The notes beneath the pieces are model-generated. The model worked only from the letters and a program-made list of their open reading frames with translations. It had not been told where the DNA came from and ran no database searches. A program made the translations under genes and the position numbers. Positions 7,361-16,249 of a DNA stretch of 44,262 bases are shown piece after piece. This DNA is from Akkermansiaceae bacterium (lineage in GTDB: Bacteria > Verrucomicrobiota > Verrucomicrobiia > Verrucomicrobiales > Akkermansiaceae): positions 1 to 44,262 of the forward strand of contig JALZUC010000027.1 of NCBI GenBank assembly GCA_023301765.1, given 5' to 3'. Positions within the stretch are counted from its first letter, which is position 1. Each line of letters starts with the position of its first letter.

Positions 7361-9163
7361 TTACTTAATCTCAAAATAGAGCGCGGCTCTGGCGCTGAGG
7401 TCTCCAATGGGGAGGCCGTCTTGATGGAGATCTTTGAGATCTGAGGTCACTGAGAGGCTGCTGCTGAGGCGGTCTGTGAAGGTGGCTTTGGCTGATGGTC
7501 TGGCGAGCCACTTAATGGCGTGTTCTGGTATTTGTATGTGGACATTTTCCAGTGCACGAGTGGGGTGGAGATTTACTACGATGAGGAAGGCTTGGCCTGA
7601 TTTAGTATCGTGGCGCAGGTAGCTGTAGAGCCAGTGACCGGAGTAGTGCTCATCATCTAGCCTGCCGTAGTGGGGGTTACTGAGATTGGCGTGATTAAGT
7701 CCGTAGAACTCTCCACCGGTAAAGGCTGGCTCTGCGCAGACTTCTAACAGACTGGCGTAGAATGCACGGAGGTCTTTTTGTTTTTCCGTGAGGAGTGCGC
7801 CATCGTAGCGGTGCTGATTTACCCATGGGGTGAGGCTGGGGAGTGACCAGTAGTCAAAGATGCTGCTGCGGGCGTCATCCCCGCTAAAGCCCTCGCTTCC
7901 CCCGGCAGGTTCTCCAGTTTCTTGACCATTGTAGATCATGATGGGGCCGCGCCCTAGGCCAAAGAGTATGGCAGTGACTGGCTGGCCGATTTCCATACCA
8001 GCAGCTGCCCATTCCTTGGTGGAGGCGATACGGACTTCATCGTGATTTTCTGCGTAGCGTAGGAGATTATGAAAGCGGGGTGAAAATGGCTCTGCAGCGG
8101 TATCTATGTCATTAGCCCATTTATCCTGCTCGATGATGTGCTTGATGGTGTCATAGCTGGGGGCGTCATAGACAGCGTCATAGCCAGCGGCTAGGAGTTC
8201 ATCTAGGACGTTTTCTTCCGTCATTTTAGCTGGGTCACCATCGTAGGCTTCTGCCATGAAGTAGGCGGAGGGATCACGCTGGCGGGCGCGATGTAGCTGC
8301 CAGTGCCAGTAGGGCATGGGGACCATGTGTGCCATGTCTACGCGAAAGCCGTCTACGCCCATTTCCTGCCAGTAGGCGAGGATGGAGTCCATTTTTTGCC
8401 ATGTGTCTGGGGTTTCTTCCAGCGCGGCATCGGGCTCTGGGAGCGGGTGTAGCTCTGGGCGTGGTGGGCCTACGCTGAAGTTATGCCCGTAGTTAAGCTT
8501 GATACTTTCATACCAGTCATTTCTGGAGGGTGACCAGGTGATGGCGTTGTTTCCGGTGACTTTACCGTGTGTTGCTTCTGGTGGGTAGTCTGTGGTGCCT
8601 TCCTCAGTGGGGAGCTTTACGGGGGCGCCGCCGCCGGGGTGGAGGTCTCCGAGGTAGAAGAAGTTATTGTCCGGGTGGAAGAAGTGCGATGGCTTATCGT
8701 TTTTTCCAAAGGATAGGTCTGGGCGGATATCACTGGAGTATGAGCGCGCTACGTGATTTGGCACGAAGTCGATGATGCTTTTTAGTCCGTGTTTTTTTAG
8801 CCGAATTAATAAATTACGAAATTCTGTAAGGCGCTTACTAGGGGCTATCGCGTAGTCTGGGCAGACGTCAAAGTAGTCTCGTATGGCATAGGGTGAGCCG
8901 GCTTTTCCTTTGAGTAGGCTGGGTGGGTCTGCTGGGCGGTCAGGGTAGGCTGTGGCACTGGCCTGCTCTAGCACTCCTGTGAGCCAGACGTGGGTGATGC
9001 CAAGTTTTTTCAGTGATAGTAGTGCGGCGTCATTGATGTCATTAAACTTGCCGCAGCCGTTTTCCTCTATGCTTCCATGTGGCTTACGCGTTTCATTGGT
9101 ATTACCAAAGTGGCGCACCATGAGCTGGTAGATGTGTGGGCGCTTAGGGGAGTCCTTAGTCAT
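7361..9163 (-). CDS. GH13 alpha-amylase family glycoside hydrolase
   Basis: A 600-residue enzyme of glycoside hydrolase family 13, probably an alpha-glucan or trehalose-type hydrolase or transglucosidase. The four GH13 regions are present: DFVPNHVA (Asp132), GVDGFRVDMAHM (nucleophile Asp276), AEAYDGD (acid/base Glu305) and YAENHDE (transition-state Asp375). A beta-sandwich-like C-terminus follows. No signal peptide is visible, so it is predicted cytoplasmic, consistent with glycogen or maltooligosaccharide metabolism. It is last in a tight minus-strand set manC-ruvX-GH13, 10 bp after ruvX. Exact specificity cannot be read from the sequence. Confidence 0.88.
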   Translation of the reverse strand: MTKDSPKRPHIYQLMVRHFGNTNETRKPHGSIEENGCGKFNDINDAALLSLKKLGITHVWLTGVLEQASATAYPDRPADPPSLLKGKAGSPYAIRDYFDVCPDYAIAPSKRLTEFRNLLIRLKKHGLKSIIDFVPNHVARSYSSDIRPDLSFGKNDKPSHFFHPDNNFFYLGDLHPGGGAPVKLPTEEGTTDYPPEATHGKVTGNNAITWSPSRNDWYESIKLNYGHNFSVGPPRPELHPLPEPDAALEETPDTWQKMDSILAYWQEMGVDGFRVDMAHMVPMPYWHWQLHRARQRDPSAYFMAEAYDGDPAKMTEENVLDELLAAGYDAVYDAPSYDTIKHIIEQDKWANDIDTAAEPFSPRFHNLLRYAENHDEVRIASTKEWAAAGMEIGQPVTAILFGLGRGPIMIYNGQETGEPAGGSEGFSGDDARSSIFDYWSLPSLTPWVNQHRYDGALLTEKQKDLRAFYASLLEVCAEPAFTGGEFYGLNHANLSNPHYGRLDDEHYSGHWLYSYLRHDTKSGQAFLIVVNLHPTRALENVHIQIPEHAIKWLARPSAKATFTDRLSSSLSVTSDLKDLHQDGLPIGDLSARAALYFEIK

Positions 9164-9173
9164 GGTGACTTGT

Positions 9174-9605
9174 TTAGATGATGTGGCCGAGCCATGTGTT
9201 GAGGATTTCTACGGCGGCGGCCTGATCGATTATGGCTTTTTGTTGTTTGGCATTTCTACCTGCTTCATGGAGCTTCTCAGCAGCGGCCATGGTAGTCATG
9301 GTCTCATCACAGTAGTGCAGAGGCGTTTCTGGAAGGCGTTTTTTTAGAAGGTTACCGAATTTTCTTACTTTGATAGCGGCTGGGCCCTCAGTACCACTCA
9401 TATTTAGTGGAAGACCAAGGACGATTTGTTTTATTTGCCGCTGCTGGACGAGTGTGGCGACGCGCTCGATGGCATCTGTAGTTTTCACCTGTATGGTTTC
9501 TACTGGGTGTGCCATGATACCTACTGGATCTGTGGCAGCTACGCCGATACGTGCCTCGCCATGATCAAGAGCGAGAACCGGGTGCTCTGTCTCTGTGTTT
9601 ATCAT
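9174..9605 (-). CDS. ruvX: RuvX/YqgF Holliday junction resolvase-like nuclease
   Basis: A 143-residue YqgF-type RNase H-fold protein, linked to 16S rRNA 5' processing and Holliday junction resolution. Family motifs are LALDHGEARIGVA (first catalytic Asp), QIVLGLPLNMSGTEGP, HYCDETMTT (Glu) and IIDQAAAVEILNTWL (final Asp). Length and motif order match the family. It begins 2 bp after the manC stop and ends 10 bp before the GH13 start, so it is inside a co-transcribed group of otherwise carbohydrate-related genes. Confidence 0.93.
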   Translation of the reverse strand: MINTETEHPVLALDHGEARIGVAATDPVGIMAHPVETIQVKTTDAIERVATLVQQRQIKQIVLGLPLNMSGTEGPAAIKVRKFGNLLKKRLPETPLHYCDETMTTMAAAEKLHEAGRNAKQQKAIIDQAAAVEILNTWLGHII

Positions 9606-9607
9606 TG

Positions 9608-10681
9608 TTAGAGAAGTTCGTCTGGGAGTTTGGCTCCTAGGTTTTTGATGGCGTCTGCTTGGTGCCGGTTGGCAATGAGGAGGGCGTCATCTGTCTGTAC
9701 GACGATGAGGTCATCTACGCCTAGTAGGGCGATTTTACTCTCCTTACGTGCGTTAAAGATGATGTTGTTCTCACTGTCGATTTCTGCGAGCGGGGTATTG
9801 GTCTGGTTATTATCGCCCTGAGTTTCTAAATATTTGGCAACGGAGATCCATGACCCGACATCGTCCCAGTCAAATGTGGCTTCTATATTAAGGACCCGTG
9901 AGGCTTTTTCCATGAGGGCGTAGTCAATGGAGATGGGAGTGAGGGTGGGGAATTTCTTATCTACTGTCTGACGTATGTCTGAGCTGGTGCTGAGCTCGCT
10001 GATAAATCCTGCTAGCTCTGGGGTGTGTAGGGTGAGTTCTTGGGTAACTGTTTTGACCGACCAAATAAACATGCCGGCGTTCCATGCGAAGTTTCCTTGG
10101 GCGAGGAAGCTTTCCGCTAGTGAGGGGGCGGGTTTTTCGCGGAAGCGAGTTACTTCATTAGGCTGATTCTGTAGTTTTGGGCCATTGATATCCGCTGTCT
10201 CACCGCGCTCGATGTAGCCGAAGGATGGGCAGGGCCATGTTGGCTTGATGCCTATGGTGACTAAGGCTTCGTTATGCTCAGCGGTGGTTAGCGCATCTTG
10301 CATAACAGTTTGGTAGGCGGTGGTGTCCTCGATGAGCTGGTCTGATGGCAGTACCATCATGATGGCCTCAGGGTTACGTGCGGCGATGAGGCCTATGCCG
10401 AGAGCTACGGCGGGTGCGGTGTCACGTTTTGCTGGTTCTGCAAAGATATTTTCTGCAGGTAGCTCTGAGGCTACTTCACGTACTGCGGCTTCCTGAAGGG
10501 TGTTCGTAAGGATAAGTATGTTTTCCTTTGGAATTAGGCCTTCCAGGCGCGAGATGGTCTTGTTTAAAAGGGTGGTGTCATCAAAGAGGTTGAGGAGCTG
10601 CTTAGGGCGGGCATTTCTAGAAAGTGGCCAGAAGCGGGTGCCGCTGCCACCTGCGAGAATGAGGGCGTAATGATTACTCAT
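9608..10681 (-). CDS. manC: Mannose-1-phosphate guanylyltransferase
   Basis: This enzyme makes GDP-mannose from GTP and mannose-1-phosphate for polysaccharide synthesis. The 357-residue length fits the single-domain form without the fused phosphomannose isomerase half. Motifs are LILAGGSGTRFWPLSR (nucleotide-binding signature), RPKQLLNL, MVLPSDQLI, GIKPTWPCPSFGYIERG, FREKP (sugar-phosphate site), GNFAWNAGMFIW and SIDYALMEKA. It is the first gene of the manC-ruvX-GH13 set and is divergent from the gene at 10782. Confidence 0.94.
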   Translation of the reverse strand: MSNHYALILAGGSGTRFWPLSRNARPKQLLNLFDDTTLLNKTISRLEGLIPKENILILTNTLQEAAVREVASELPAENIFAEPAKRDTAPAVALGIGLIAARNPEAIMMVLPSDQLIEDTTAYQTVMQDALTTAEHNEALVTIGIKPTWPCPSFGYIERGETADINGPKLQNQPNEVTRFREKPAPSLAESFLAQGNFAWNAGMFIWSVKTVTQELTLHTPELAGFISELSTSSDIRQTVDKKFPTLTPISIDYALMEKASRVLNIEATFDWDDVGSWISVAKYLETQGDNNQTNTPLAEIDSENNIIFNARKESKIALLGVDDLIVVQTDDALLIANRHQADAIKNLGAKLPDELL

Positions 10682-10781
10682 GGGGGAAGGATGGATGAGA
10701 CAGACTGGAAGAAAAGAAATAATCGGCGAAAATGAGATGATTTACGCTTCCCTCATCTGTATGAGAGGTTAGTATATAGCC

Positions 10782-11108
10782 ATGTCACAAGATCAGACAG
10801 ATAGTAGTAAAAAATGGATTGAGGCAAGTGCGTCTGCTGCTCCTACGTTATTAGGTGCTGCGGCCGGAGTGCTGGTTGCAGATTTAGTCCATCGAGATAG
10901 TCGCCGCCCTGTGGCGTTTACTTTGGCGGCTCTGGGCTTGTGTGCGCTAGCGCCTATGGTGGTGGGGAGTGCTGTGGATCTAGTAAATGGACCAAACAGC
11001 CGTTATGGCTCACGGAGGACGCTACGCAGTATTCGTGATGCTGGCGCTAGTAATGATGAGTTCGGTGAATTAGATGTGGAAAGCGAGGACGAGATGAATC
11101 TCCGGTAG
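10782..11108 (+). CDS. Small membrane protein of unknown function
   Basis: A 108-residue protein with one hydrophobic segment around residues 19-36 (Ala/Gly/Leu-rich, containing GAAAGVLVADLV) and a second at 45-65. Between them is a basic loop, HRDSRRP, and the C-terminus is acidic. I recognise no family. It is divergent from manC with 100 bp between and is followed by a good terminator, so it is probably a monocistronic real gene. Confidence 0.6.
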   Translation: MSQDQTDSSKKWIEASASAAPTLLGAAAGVLVADLVHRDSRRPVAFTLAALGLCALAPMVVGSAVDLVNGPNSRYGSRRTLRSIRDAGASNDEFGELDVESEDEMNLR

Positions 11109-11137
11109 GGGTATAGTCTTAAGGTATATTTCTATAG

Positions 11138-11169
11138 GTTTCATCGGCAGGTTCGATGAAACTTTTTTT
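11138..11169 (+). terminator. Terminator of the small membrane protein gene
   Basis: A 9-bp perfect stem, GTTTCATCG / CGATGAAAC with a 7-nt loop (11138-11162), is followed by seven T. It lies 30 bp after the stop codon. Confidence 0.88.
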
Positions 11170-11235
11170 GTATTTGGGGTAGAGTTGATGTTTGCTTGAA
11201 AATCCGTTGACCAAGGATGCTGGTAAGTACAGACT

Positions 11236-11760
11236 ATGAAGCATATGAAATGCTTTGGACTTTTTCCCCTTCTTGTTCTTTTGGCTCTGTCATTGGTGAG
11301 CTGTGATTCGCTGAATCAGCCCTTAGGTAGTGGTGATTCAAATCCTTTAGACGCCCCAATTGCTAATGCTCCTAGGGAGGTGGTAGAAGAACCTAGTGTG
11401 TCACAGCATATTCCTGGAACATTCCTTCAAACAGAATCCGCACAGACATCATTCTTTTCATTTTACCCGAAAGTACAAGATCAGCCTTCGAAGATTTTGC
11501 CTGATTACACGGATGTAAAGGTGATTTCCAATAAGGGATCTTACGTAAAGGTGGAGGTAGTGGATAGCGGGGAGGTGGGTTATGTGCCTGCTGTAATGTT
11601 GGGTGATAAGAGGGCGCCTGAGCCATCACCAGTGGTGACTGATACTCCTGCAGCACCAGTAGCGCCTTTTACACCAGATATTCCAAGTATTGCCCCAGAT
11701 CCTGAGATTCCCGGTCTAGGGCCACCGGAGGTGATAGACCTGAGCCGCCCTGCTGAATAG
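11236..11760 (+). CDS. Lipoprotein with SH3-like segment and Pro-rich tail
   Basis: A 174-residue predicted lipoprotein. The N-terminus has a basic start and a hydrophobic core ending in the lipobox LVSC, so Cys is the lipidation site. Residues about 85-120 (DVKVISNKGSYVKVEVVDSGEVGYVPAVML) read like a bacterial SH3-type fold, a domain that often binds peptidoglycan. The C-terminal third is Pro-rich and probably disordered. It is a single gene between a terminator and the ABC transporter operon. Membrane side and partner are unknown. Confidence 0.7.
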   Translation: MKHMKCFGLFPLLVLLALSLVSCDSLNQPLGSGDSNPLDAPIANAPREVVEEPSVSQHIPGTFLQTESAQTSFFSFYPKVQDQPSKILPDYTDVKVISNKGSYVKVEVVDSGEVGYVPAVMLGDKRAPEPSPVVTDTPAAPVAPFTPDIPSIAPDPEIPGLGPPEVIDLSRPAE

Positions 11761-11876
11761 TCCTAGGCCATGTATATTGCCGGGTGTTCTGATTTCTAGT
11801 GATATGTGGGTCTAGTCAGTTTATTTTTCCCACTAATCATTACAGTTAAGCGATTTTAGGGAGTAAGGGCAGCATT

Positions 11877-12959
11877 ATGGATGCGATACGTGCAGAATTA
11901 TTAGTTAAGAAATTTGGGGATGTCCGTGCTCTTAATGAGGTGAGCATAAGTATTGCTGAGGGGGAGTTGTTTTTTTTATTAGGTGCTAGTGGTTGTGGTA
12001 AGACAACTTTACTTAGGTGCCTAGCAGGTTTAGAAACGCCAACTACGGGCCGGGTGCTTTATGGTGACCGAGATGTAACTAGAATGGCTACTCATAAGCG
12101 TGAGGCTGCCATGGTCTTTCAGAGTTACGCGCTATGGCCACATATGAGTGTGGCAGAGAATGTTGCTTTTGGTCTGGTAGAGCGAAAGGTGCCGCAGAAG
12201 GAGATTGATAGCCGTGTGGATCAGGCATTAGCGACGGTGCATCTTGAGGGATTCAGAGAGCGTAGAATTGACCAGATGTCAGGTGGTCAGCAGCAGCGTG
12301 TGGGCCTAGCGAGGGCATTGGTAGTGAGGCCGCGGTGTCTTTTGTTAGATGAGCCGCTGTCTAATCTAGACGCTAAGCTCCGATTAGAGATGCGCCGTGA
12401 GATCCGCAGTATTGTTAAAGAGAATAATCTGACTGCGGTGTATGTTACGCATGACCAGGAGGAGGCTCTGTCTATGGCTGATCGTATGGCGGTGATGGAT
12501 GCTGGGCGTGTGATACAGATGGGAAGGCCTGACGAGATTTATAGATATCCTGTTAATGCGCATGTGGCAGGCTTTATAGGTGAGACAAATCTTTTAGGAG
12601 GGAAGGTGATTGAGGTTATCGATGTGGGCCATGAGTCTACGGTGAGGGTGGCTAGTAATGTTGGGCAATTTAAGGGGCGTGTTAACCGCAGGAATTGGAG
12701 GCCGTCTTTGGGTTCTAAAGTGCAGGTATCAATGCGGCCAGAGATCTTTACCGAGGGTGATACTGGGGAGAAGGTGAATGCTATAAGGGGTGAGGTACTG
12801 GACCGTATGTATCTGGGGAGTCATATTCAGTATAGAATTAAGGCTGAAAGTGGCCGGGTCTGGAGTGTCTCGGAAATGAACCCTCATGTGATTCGTGAAA
12901 ATGGTTCTGAGGTCGTATTTACCGCAGATTCTAAAGATGTAACGATTCTGAGGTTATGA
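11877..12959 (+). CDS. ABC transporter ATPase, ferric/polyamine importer type
   Basis: A 360-residue ATPase of the FbpC/PotA type that powers import. Walker A is GASGCGKTT (residues 36-44), the Q-loop is MVFQSYALWPHM, the signature is MSGGQQQRVGLARAL, Walker B is CLLLDEPLSNLD and the H-loop is VTHDQEEA. The last 120 residues fit a TOBE_2 regulatory domain. It is the first gene of a three-gene operon and overlaps the binding-protein gene by 4 bp (ATGA). The substrate cannot be decided from this subunit; relatives import Fe3+, polyamines, thiamine or phosphonates. Confidence 0.93.
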   Translation: MDAIRAELLVKKFGDVRALNEVSISIAEGELFFLLGASGCGKTTLLRCLAGLETPTTGRVLYGDRDVTRMATHKREAAMVFQSYALWPHMSVAENVAFGLVERKVPQKEIDSRVDQALATVHLEGFRERRIDQMSGGQQQRVGLARALVVRPRCLLLDEPLSNLDAKLRLEMRREIRSIVKENNLTAVYVTHDQEEALSMADRMAVMDAGRVIQMGRPDEIYRYPVNAHVAGFIGETNLLGGKVIEVIDVGHESTVRVASNVGQFKGRVNRRNWRPSLGSKVQVSMRPEIFTEGDTGEKVNAIRGEVLDRMYLGSHIQYRIKAESGRVWSVSEMNPHVIRENGSEVVFTADSKDVTILRL

Positions 12960-14482
12960 AATTCCCTCTTAAGATGAGTAAAAGGATCAATAGTAAAGTC
13001 CTGGTGGCTCTGGCGTTACTATTAACCGTGGCGGTGCCCCTCTTACTGAGCCGAAAGGCTGGGAATAGTAATATTACGGCTGAGAATGCGGATAGGCGTA
13101 TCAATATAGTGAGCCCACATAATGATGCGATTTGTCGTGAGTTTGGTGAGGCTTTCCAAGAGTGGTGGATGAAAAAAACTGGTGAGTCAGTTTATGTGAA
13201 TTGGCTGAGGCCTGGAGGGACGTCTGAGATTAGAATGGTCATTGACGGGCGTTTTGCTGCTGCTGAGAAGACTGGTGATGAGGGTATAGGGATAGATGTA
13301 TTTTTTGGGGGTGGTGATTATGAGTTTAGTGTGCAGGCGGGGCAAGATAGGTTTGCAAAATTGAGGGTGTTTCAAGATAATCGAGAGTGGTTTCAGGATG
13401 ATATTATCCCAGGGAGTTTTAGTGGTGAAACTTACTATGATAAAAATCATACTTGGGTGGGGGTATGTCTTTCACGTTTTGGTATTTGTTATAATGAAGA
13501 TTTACTAAAGCACAGAGGGCTGGAGCCTCCGGTAAGGTGGGCAGATTTAGGTGATCCTAGATACTTTGGTGGTATTGCTTTATCAGACCCTAATAAAAGT
13601 GGATCTGTAGCACGTGCTTTTGAAATGCTTATTCAGCAGCAGATGCAGGAGACTGCTGAAACGTCTGTTCTTAATCCGGGTGAGCGACCGGAGAGCTATG
13701 CCATCCGTGTAAGGAGTGACGGCTGGGATAAGGGTATCAATTTAATCCAGAAGATAGCGGCAAATGCTCGCTATTTTACAGATAGTGCCACGAAGGTGCC
13801 GCATGACGTGGCGTATGGTAATGCGGTAGCGGGGATGTGCGTGGATTTTTATGGAAGAACGTATGAGGAGATACTTAAGCGTGAAGATGGTAGCTCACGG
13901 ATGCGCTGGATTTCCCCGGAGGGTGGGACGTCTATGAGTGTTGACCCTGTCGCTGTTTTTAAGGGGGCTCCGGATGATGAAATTGCGCAGGCTTTTGTGG
14001 AATTCCTACTAACCGAGACGGGGCAATTACTGTGGAATACTAGGCCAGGGGCACCTAATGGGGCGAGGTATCACGCGTTACGTCGTATGCCTATTCGGGG
14101 TGATGTTTATACAGAGGATAATATGCAGTATTTCACAGATCCGGAAAATCCATATGAACAGACTAGTGACTTTGTGTATAAACGGGAGCTAACTGGGAAG
14201 GGGTTTAAGGCCATTCAGTTTGTAATCCGCGTAATTTGTCTAGATGTTCATGATGAAATTAAGAAGGCGTGGCTGGCGCTAACGAAGGCAGGAATGCCTG
14301 ACCGGGCACGTAGGGTGTTTATGGATACCACACTTGTTTCTTATCAGAATACGATGAGTAATATCCGCTTACAGCTAGAGGAGGGAAGTAAGGTAGAGGT
14401 GTCTAGGCGTGCAGTGCGACTGGCTAAGCTTTTCCGTAAGAACTATCAATTGGCGACTGAGCTGGCAAAGGAGGATAAGTGA
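12956..14482 (+). CDS. ABC transporter substrate-binding protein with long C-terminal extension
   Basis: A 508-residue periplasmic binding protein (extracellular solute-binding, FbpA/PotD-like). The membrane-targeting helix is at about residues 15-33, followed by the mature domain opening RINIVSPHNDAICREFGEAF. Typical fold features include YNEDLL, WADLGDPRYFGGIALSDPNKSGS and the late EIAQAFVEFLLTETGQLLW. Relatives are usually 320-360 residues. Here about 110 extra residues at the C-terminus are helical and charged. No lipobox is seen, so it may stay anchored by the uncleaved helix. I see no adjacent Tyr-Tyr iron ligand pair, so iron is not assured. It overlaps both neighbours and is co-translated. 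Confidence 0.85.
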   Translation: MKFPLKMSKRINSKVLVALALLLTVAVPLLLSRKAGNSNITAENADRRINIVSPHNDAICREFGEAFQEWWMKKTGESVYVNWLRPGGTSEIRMVIDGRFAAAEKTGDEGIGIDVFFGGGDYEFSVQAGQDRFAKLRVFQDNREWFQDDIIPGSFSGETYYDKNHTWVGVCLSRFGICYNEDLLKHRGLEPPVRWADLGDPRYFGGIALSDPNKSGSVARAFEMLIQQQMQETAETSVLNPGERPESYAIRVRSDGWDKGINLIQKIAANARYFTDSATKVPHDVAYGNAVAGMCVDFYGRTYEEILKREDGSSRMRWISPEGGTSMSVDPVAVFKGAPDDEIAQAFVEFLLTETGQLLWNTRPGAPNGARYHALRRMPIRGDVYTEDNMQYFTDPENPYEQTSDFVYKRELTGKGFKAIQFVIRVICLDVHDEIKKAWLALTKAGMPDRARRVFMDTTLVSYQNTMSNIRLQLEEGSKVEVSRRAVRLAKLFRKNYQLATELAKEDK

Positions 14483-16179
14483 TGAGTAAGACAACGGCGT
14501 ATGCCATAACGGCGATAGTGGTAATCGTTTTTGGAATTTTTTTCCTATACCCTGTAGGAATGTCTTTAGCCGTGGCTTTTAAGGCGGAGGGTGGGGGGCT
14601 CACCTTGGACTATATTATGGGTGTGTTTGCTAATCCTGTTTATGTGGAGGGGCTTTGGAATGCTTTTCTGATGGGGGTGTTTAGTACTGTGGGGGCATTA
14701 CTCATAGCTTTGCCTCTTGCTCTAGCGGCTCACCGGTGGGTGTTCCCGGGAAAGAAGTTACTTTCTATTTTGATTTTAGCTCCTTTAGTGCTGCCTCCTT
14801 TCGTAGGAGCAGTGGGGATTAAACATATCTTTGGTAATAGTGGGGCGCTTAATGCATTCCTAACAAATCTGGGCCTAATGAGTAAGGCTAGTCCCGTAGA
14901 CTGGCTGGGTACGACTGGGCTTTTGGGTGTAGTCATCATGAATGCGCTACATCTTTACCCTATACTTTATATAAATATTTCGTCTGCATTATCGAATTTA
15001 GATCCCGCGATAGAGCAGGCGGCACAGAATTTAGGGTGCCCTCCGTGGCGGAGGCTGTGGAAAATTACTTTGCCACTGTGTGTGCCTGGTATTTTTGCGG
15101 GTGCGACGATTGTCTTTATCTGGTCTTTCACGGAGCTGGGTGTGCCGTTAGTTTTTGACTATACGCGAGTGGCATCTGTGCAGGTGTATGATGGAATTAA
15201 AGATTTAAATGCCAATCCTATGCCGTATGCCCTGGTGGGTATTATGCTTCTGATTTCTGCGAGCGTATTTCTTCTTTCGAAGAAGTTTCTTGGGCGTTTT
15301 GAGATGAGTGTAGCTTCACGCCCTATGACACATTGTGGCGCGGTGGAGCTTGAGGTGTGGAGGGGGAGGGCGCTTACTGCGGGGTTTTTAGCGATTCTCT
15401 TTATTGCCTGTATGCCACATCTTGGTGTGCTCTTTCTCTCTTTTTCTGGTGATTGGTATGCGAGTGTATTTCCTGATTCGTTAACGATGATGCATTATGA
15501 TGAGGCACTTGGACATCCATTGGTCATACCTTCTATAAAAAATAGTTTAATTTATGCATCATGGTCTACGGTGTTGGATATTATTTTAGGGACAGTGATT
15601 GCTTGGGTGATAGTTCGCAGTACGATTCGTGGGAGGGTATTATTAGATACATTAGTGATGTTACCCTTGGCAGTGCCTGGACTAGTGCTGGCGTTTGGCT
15701 ATGTAGCTATTACGCAAAAGGGGGCCCCATTACACTGGATGATGGGGGCAAATAATAACCCTATGTTTTTGTTGATTGCTGCGTACACAGTCCGGCGTTT
15801 ACCTTACATAGTGAGAGCCGCCGTGGCAGGTTTTGAGCAGAGTAATATTACACTTGAGGAGGCGGCTCAGACGATGGGAGCTGTGCCTATGAGTATACTT
15901 AAGAGGGTGACTCTACCTTTGATTGGTACAAACTTGGTAGCGGGGGGGATTCTTGTTTTTGCGTTTGCGATTTTGGAGGTGTCCGATAGTTTGGTATTAG
16001 CTCAACAGGCAGAGCATTACCCTGTGACTAAGGCGATATACTCACTACTAAGTACTTTGGGGAATGGTCATGAATTGGCATCTGCTCTGGGTGTATGGGC
16101 GATGATATTTCTGGGGGTTTCTATCTTGGGAGCGTTTGTTATTTTAGGTAAGAAGGTTAGTAGTATGTTCCGAATGTAG
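14482..16179 (+). CDS. ABC transporter permease, fused two-domain
   Basis: A 565-residue inner-membrane permease with two BPD-type domains in one chain, as in FbpB, ThiP and similar importers, with about 12 membrane segments. Each half has an EAA loop that docks the ATPase: EQAAQNLGCPPWRRLWKITL in the first and EEAAQTMGAVPMSILKRVTL in the second. I chose ATG 14482 because a strong AAGGAGG lies 7 nt upstream; a GTG three bases earlier is possible. It overlaps the binding-protein stop (TGATG). No ferric regulator or siderophore gene is adjacent to help name the substrate. Confidence 0.92.
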   Translation: MSKTTAYAITAIVVIVFGIFFLYPVGMSLAVAFKAEGGGLTLDYIMGVFANPVYVEGLWNAFLMGVFSTVGALLIALPLALAAHRWVFPGKKLLSILILAPLVLPPFVGAVGIKHIFGNSGALNAFLTNLGLMSKASPVDWLGTTGLLGVVIMNALHLYPILYINISSALSNLDPAIEQAAQNLGCPPWRRLWKITLPLCVPGIFAGATIVFIWSFTELGVPLVFDYTRVASVQVYDGIKDLNANPMPYALVGIMLLISASVFLLSKKFLGRFEMSVASRPMTHCGAVELEVWRGRALTAGFLAILFIACMPHLGVLFLSFSGDWYASVFPDSLTMMHYDEALGHPLVIPSIKNSLIYASWSTVLDIILGTVIAWVIVRSTIRGRVLLDTLVMLPLAVPGLVLAFGYVAITQKGAPLHWMMGANNNPMFLLIAAYTVRRLPYIVRAAVAGFEQSNITLEEAAQTMGAVPMSILKRVTLPLIGTNLVAGGILVFAFAILEVSDSLVLAQQAEHYPVTKAIYSLLSTLGNGHELASALGVWAMIFLGVSILGAFVILGKKVSSMFRM

Positions 16180-16249
16180 TGTCATAACTTGTTGGAGTGG
16201 GGAGGGTAGGCCTCGACAGTTAGGTTCCTATTTGGTGAAATTGAATCTA

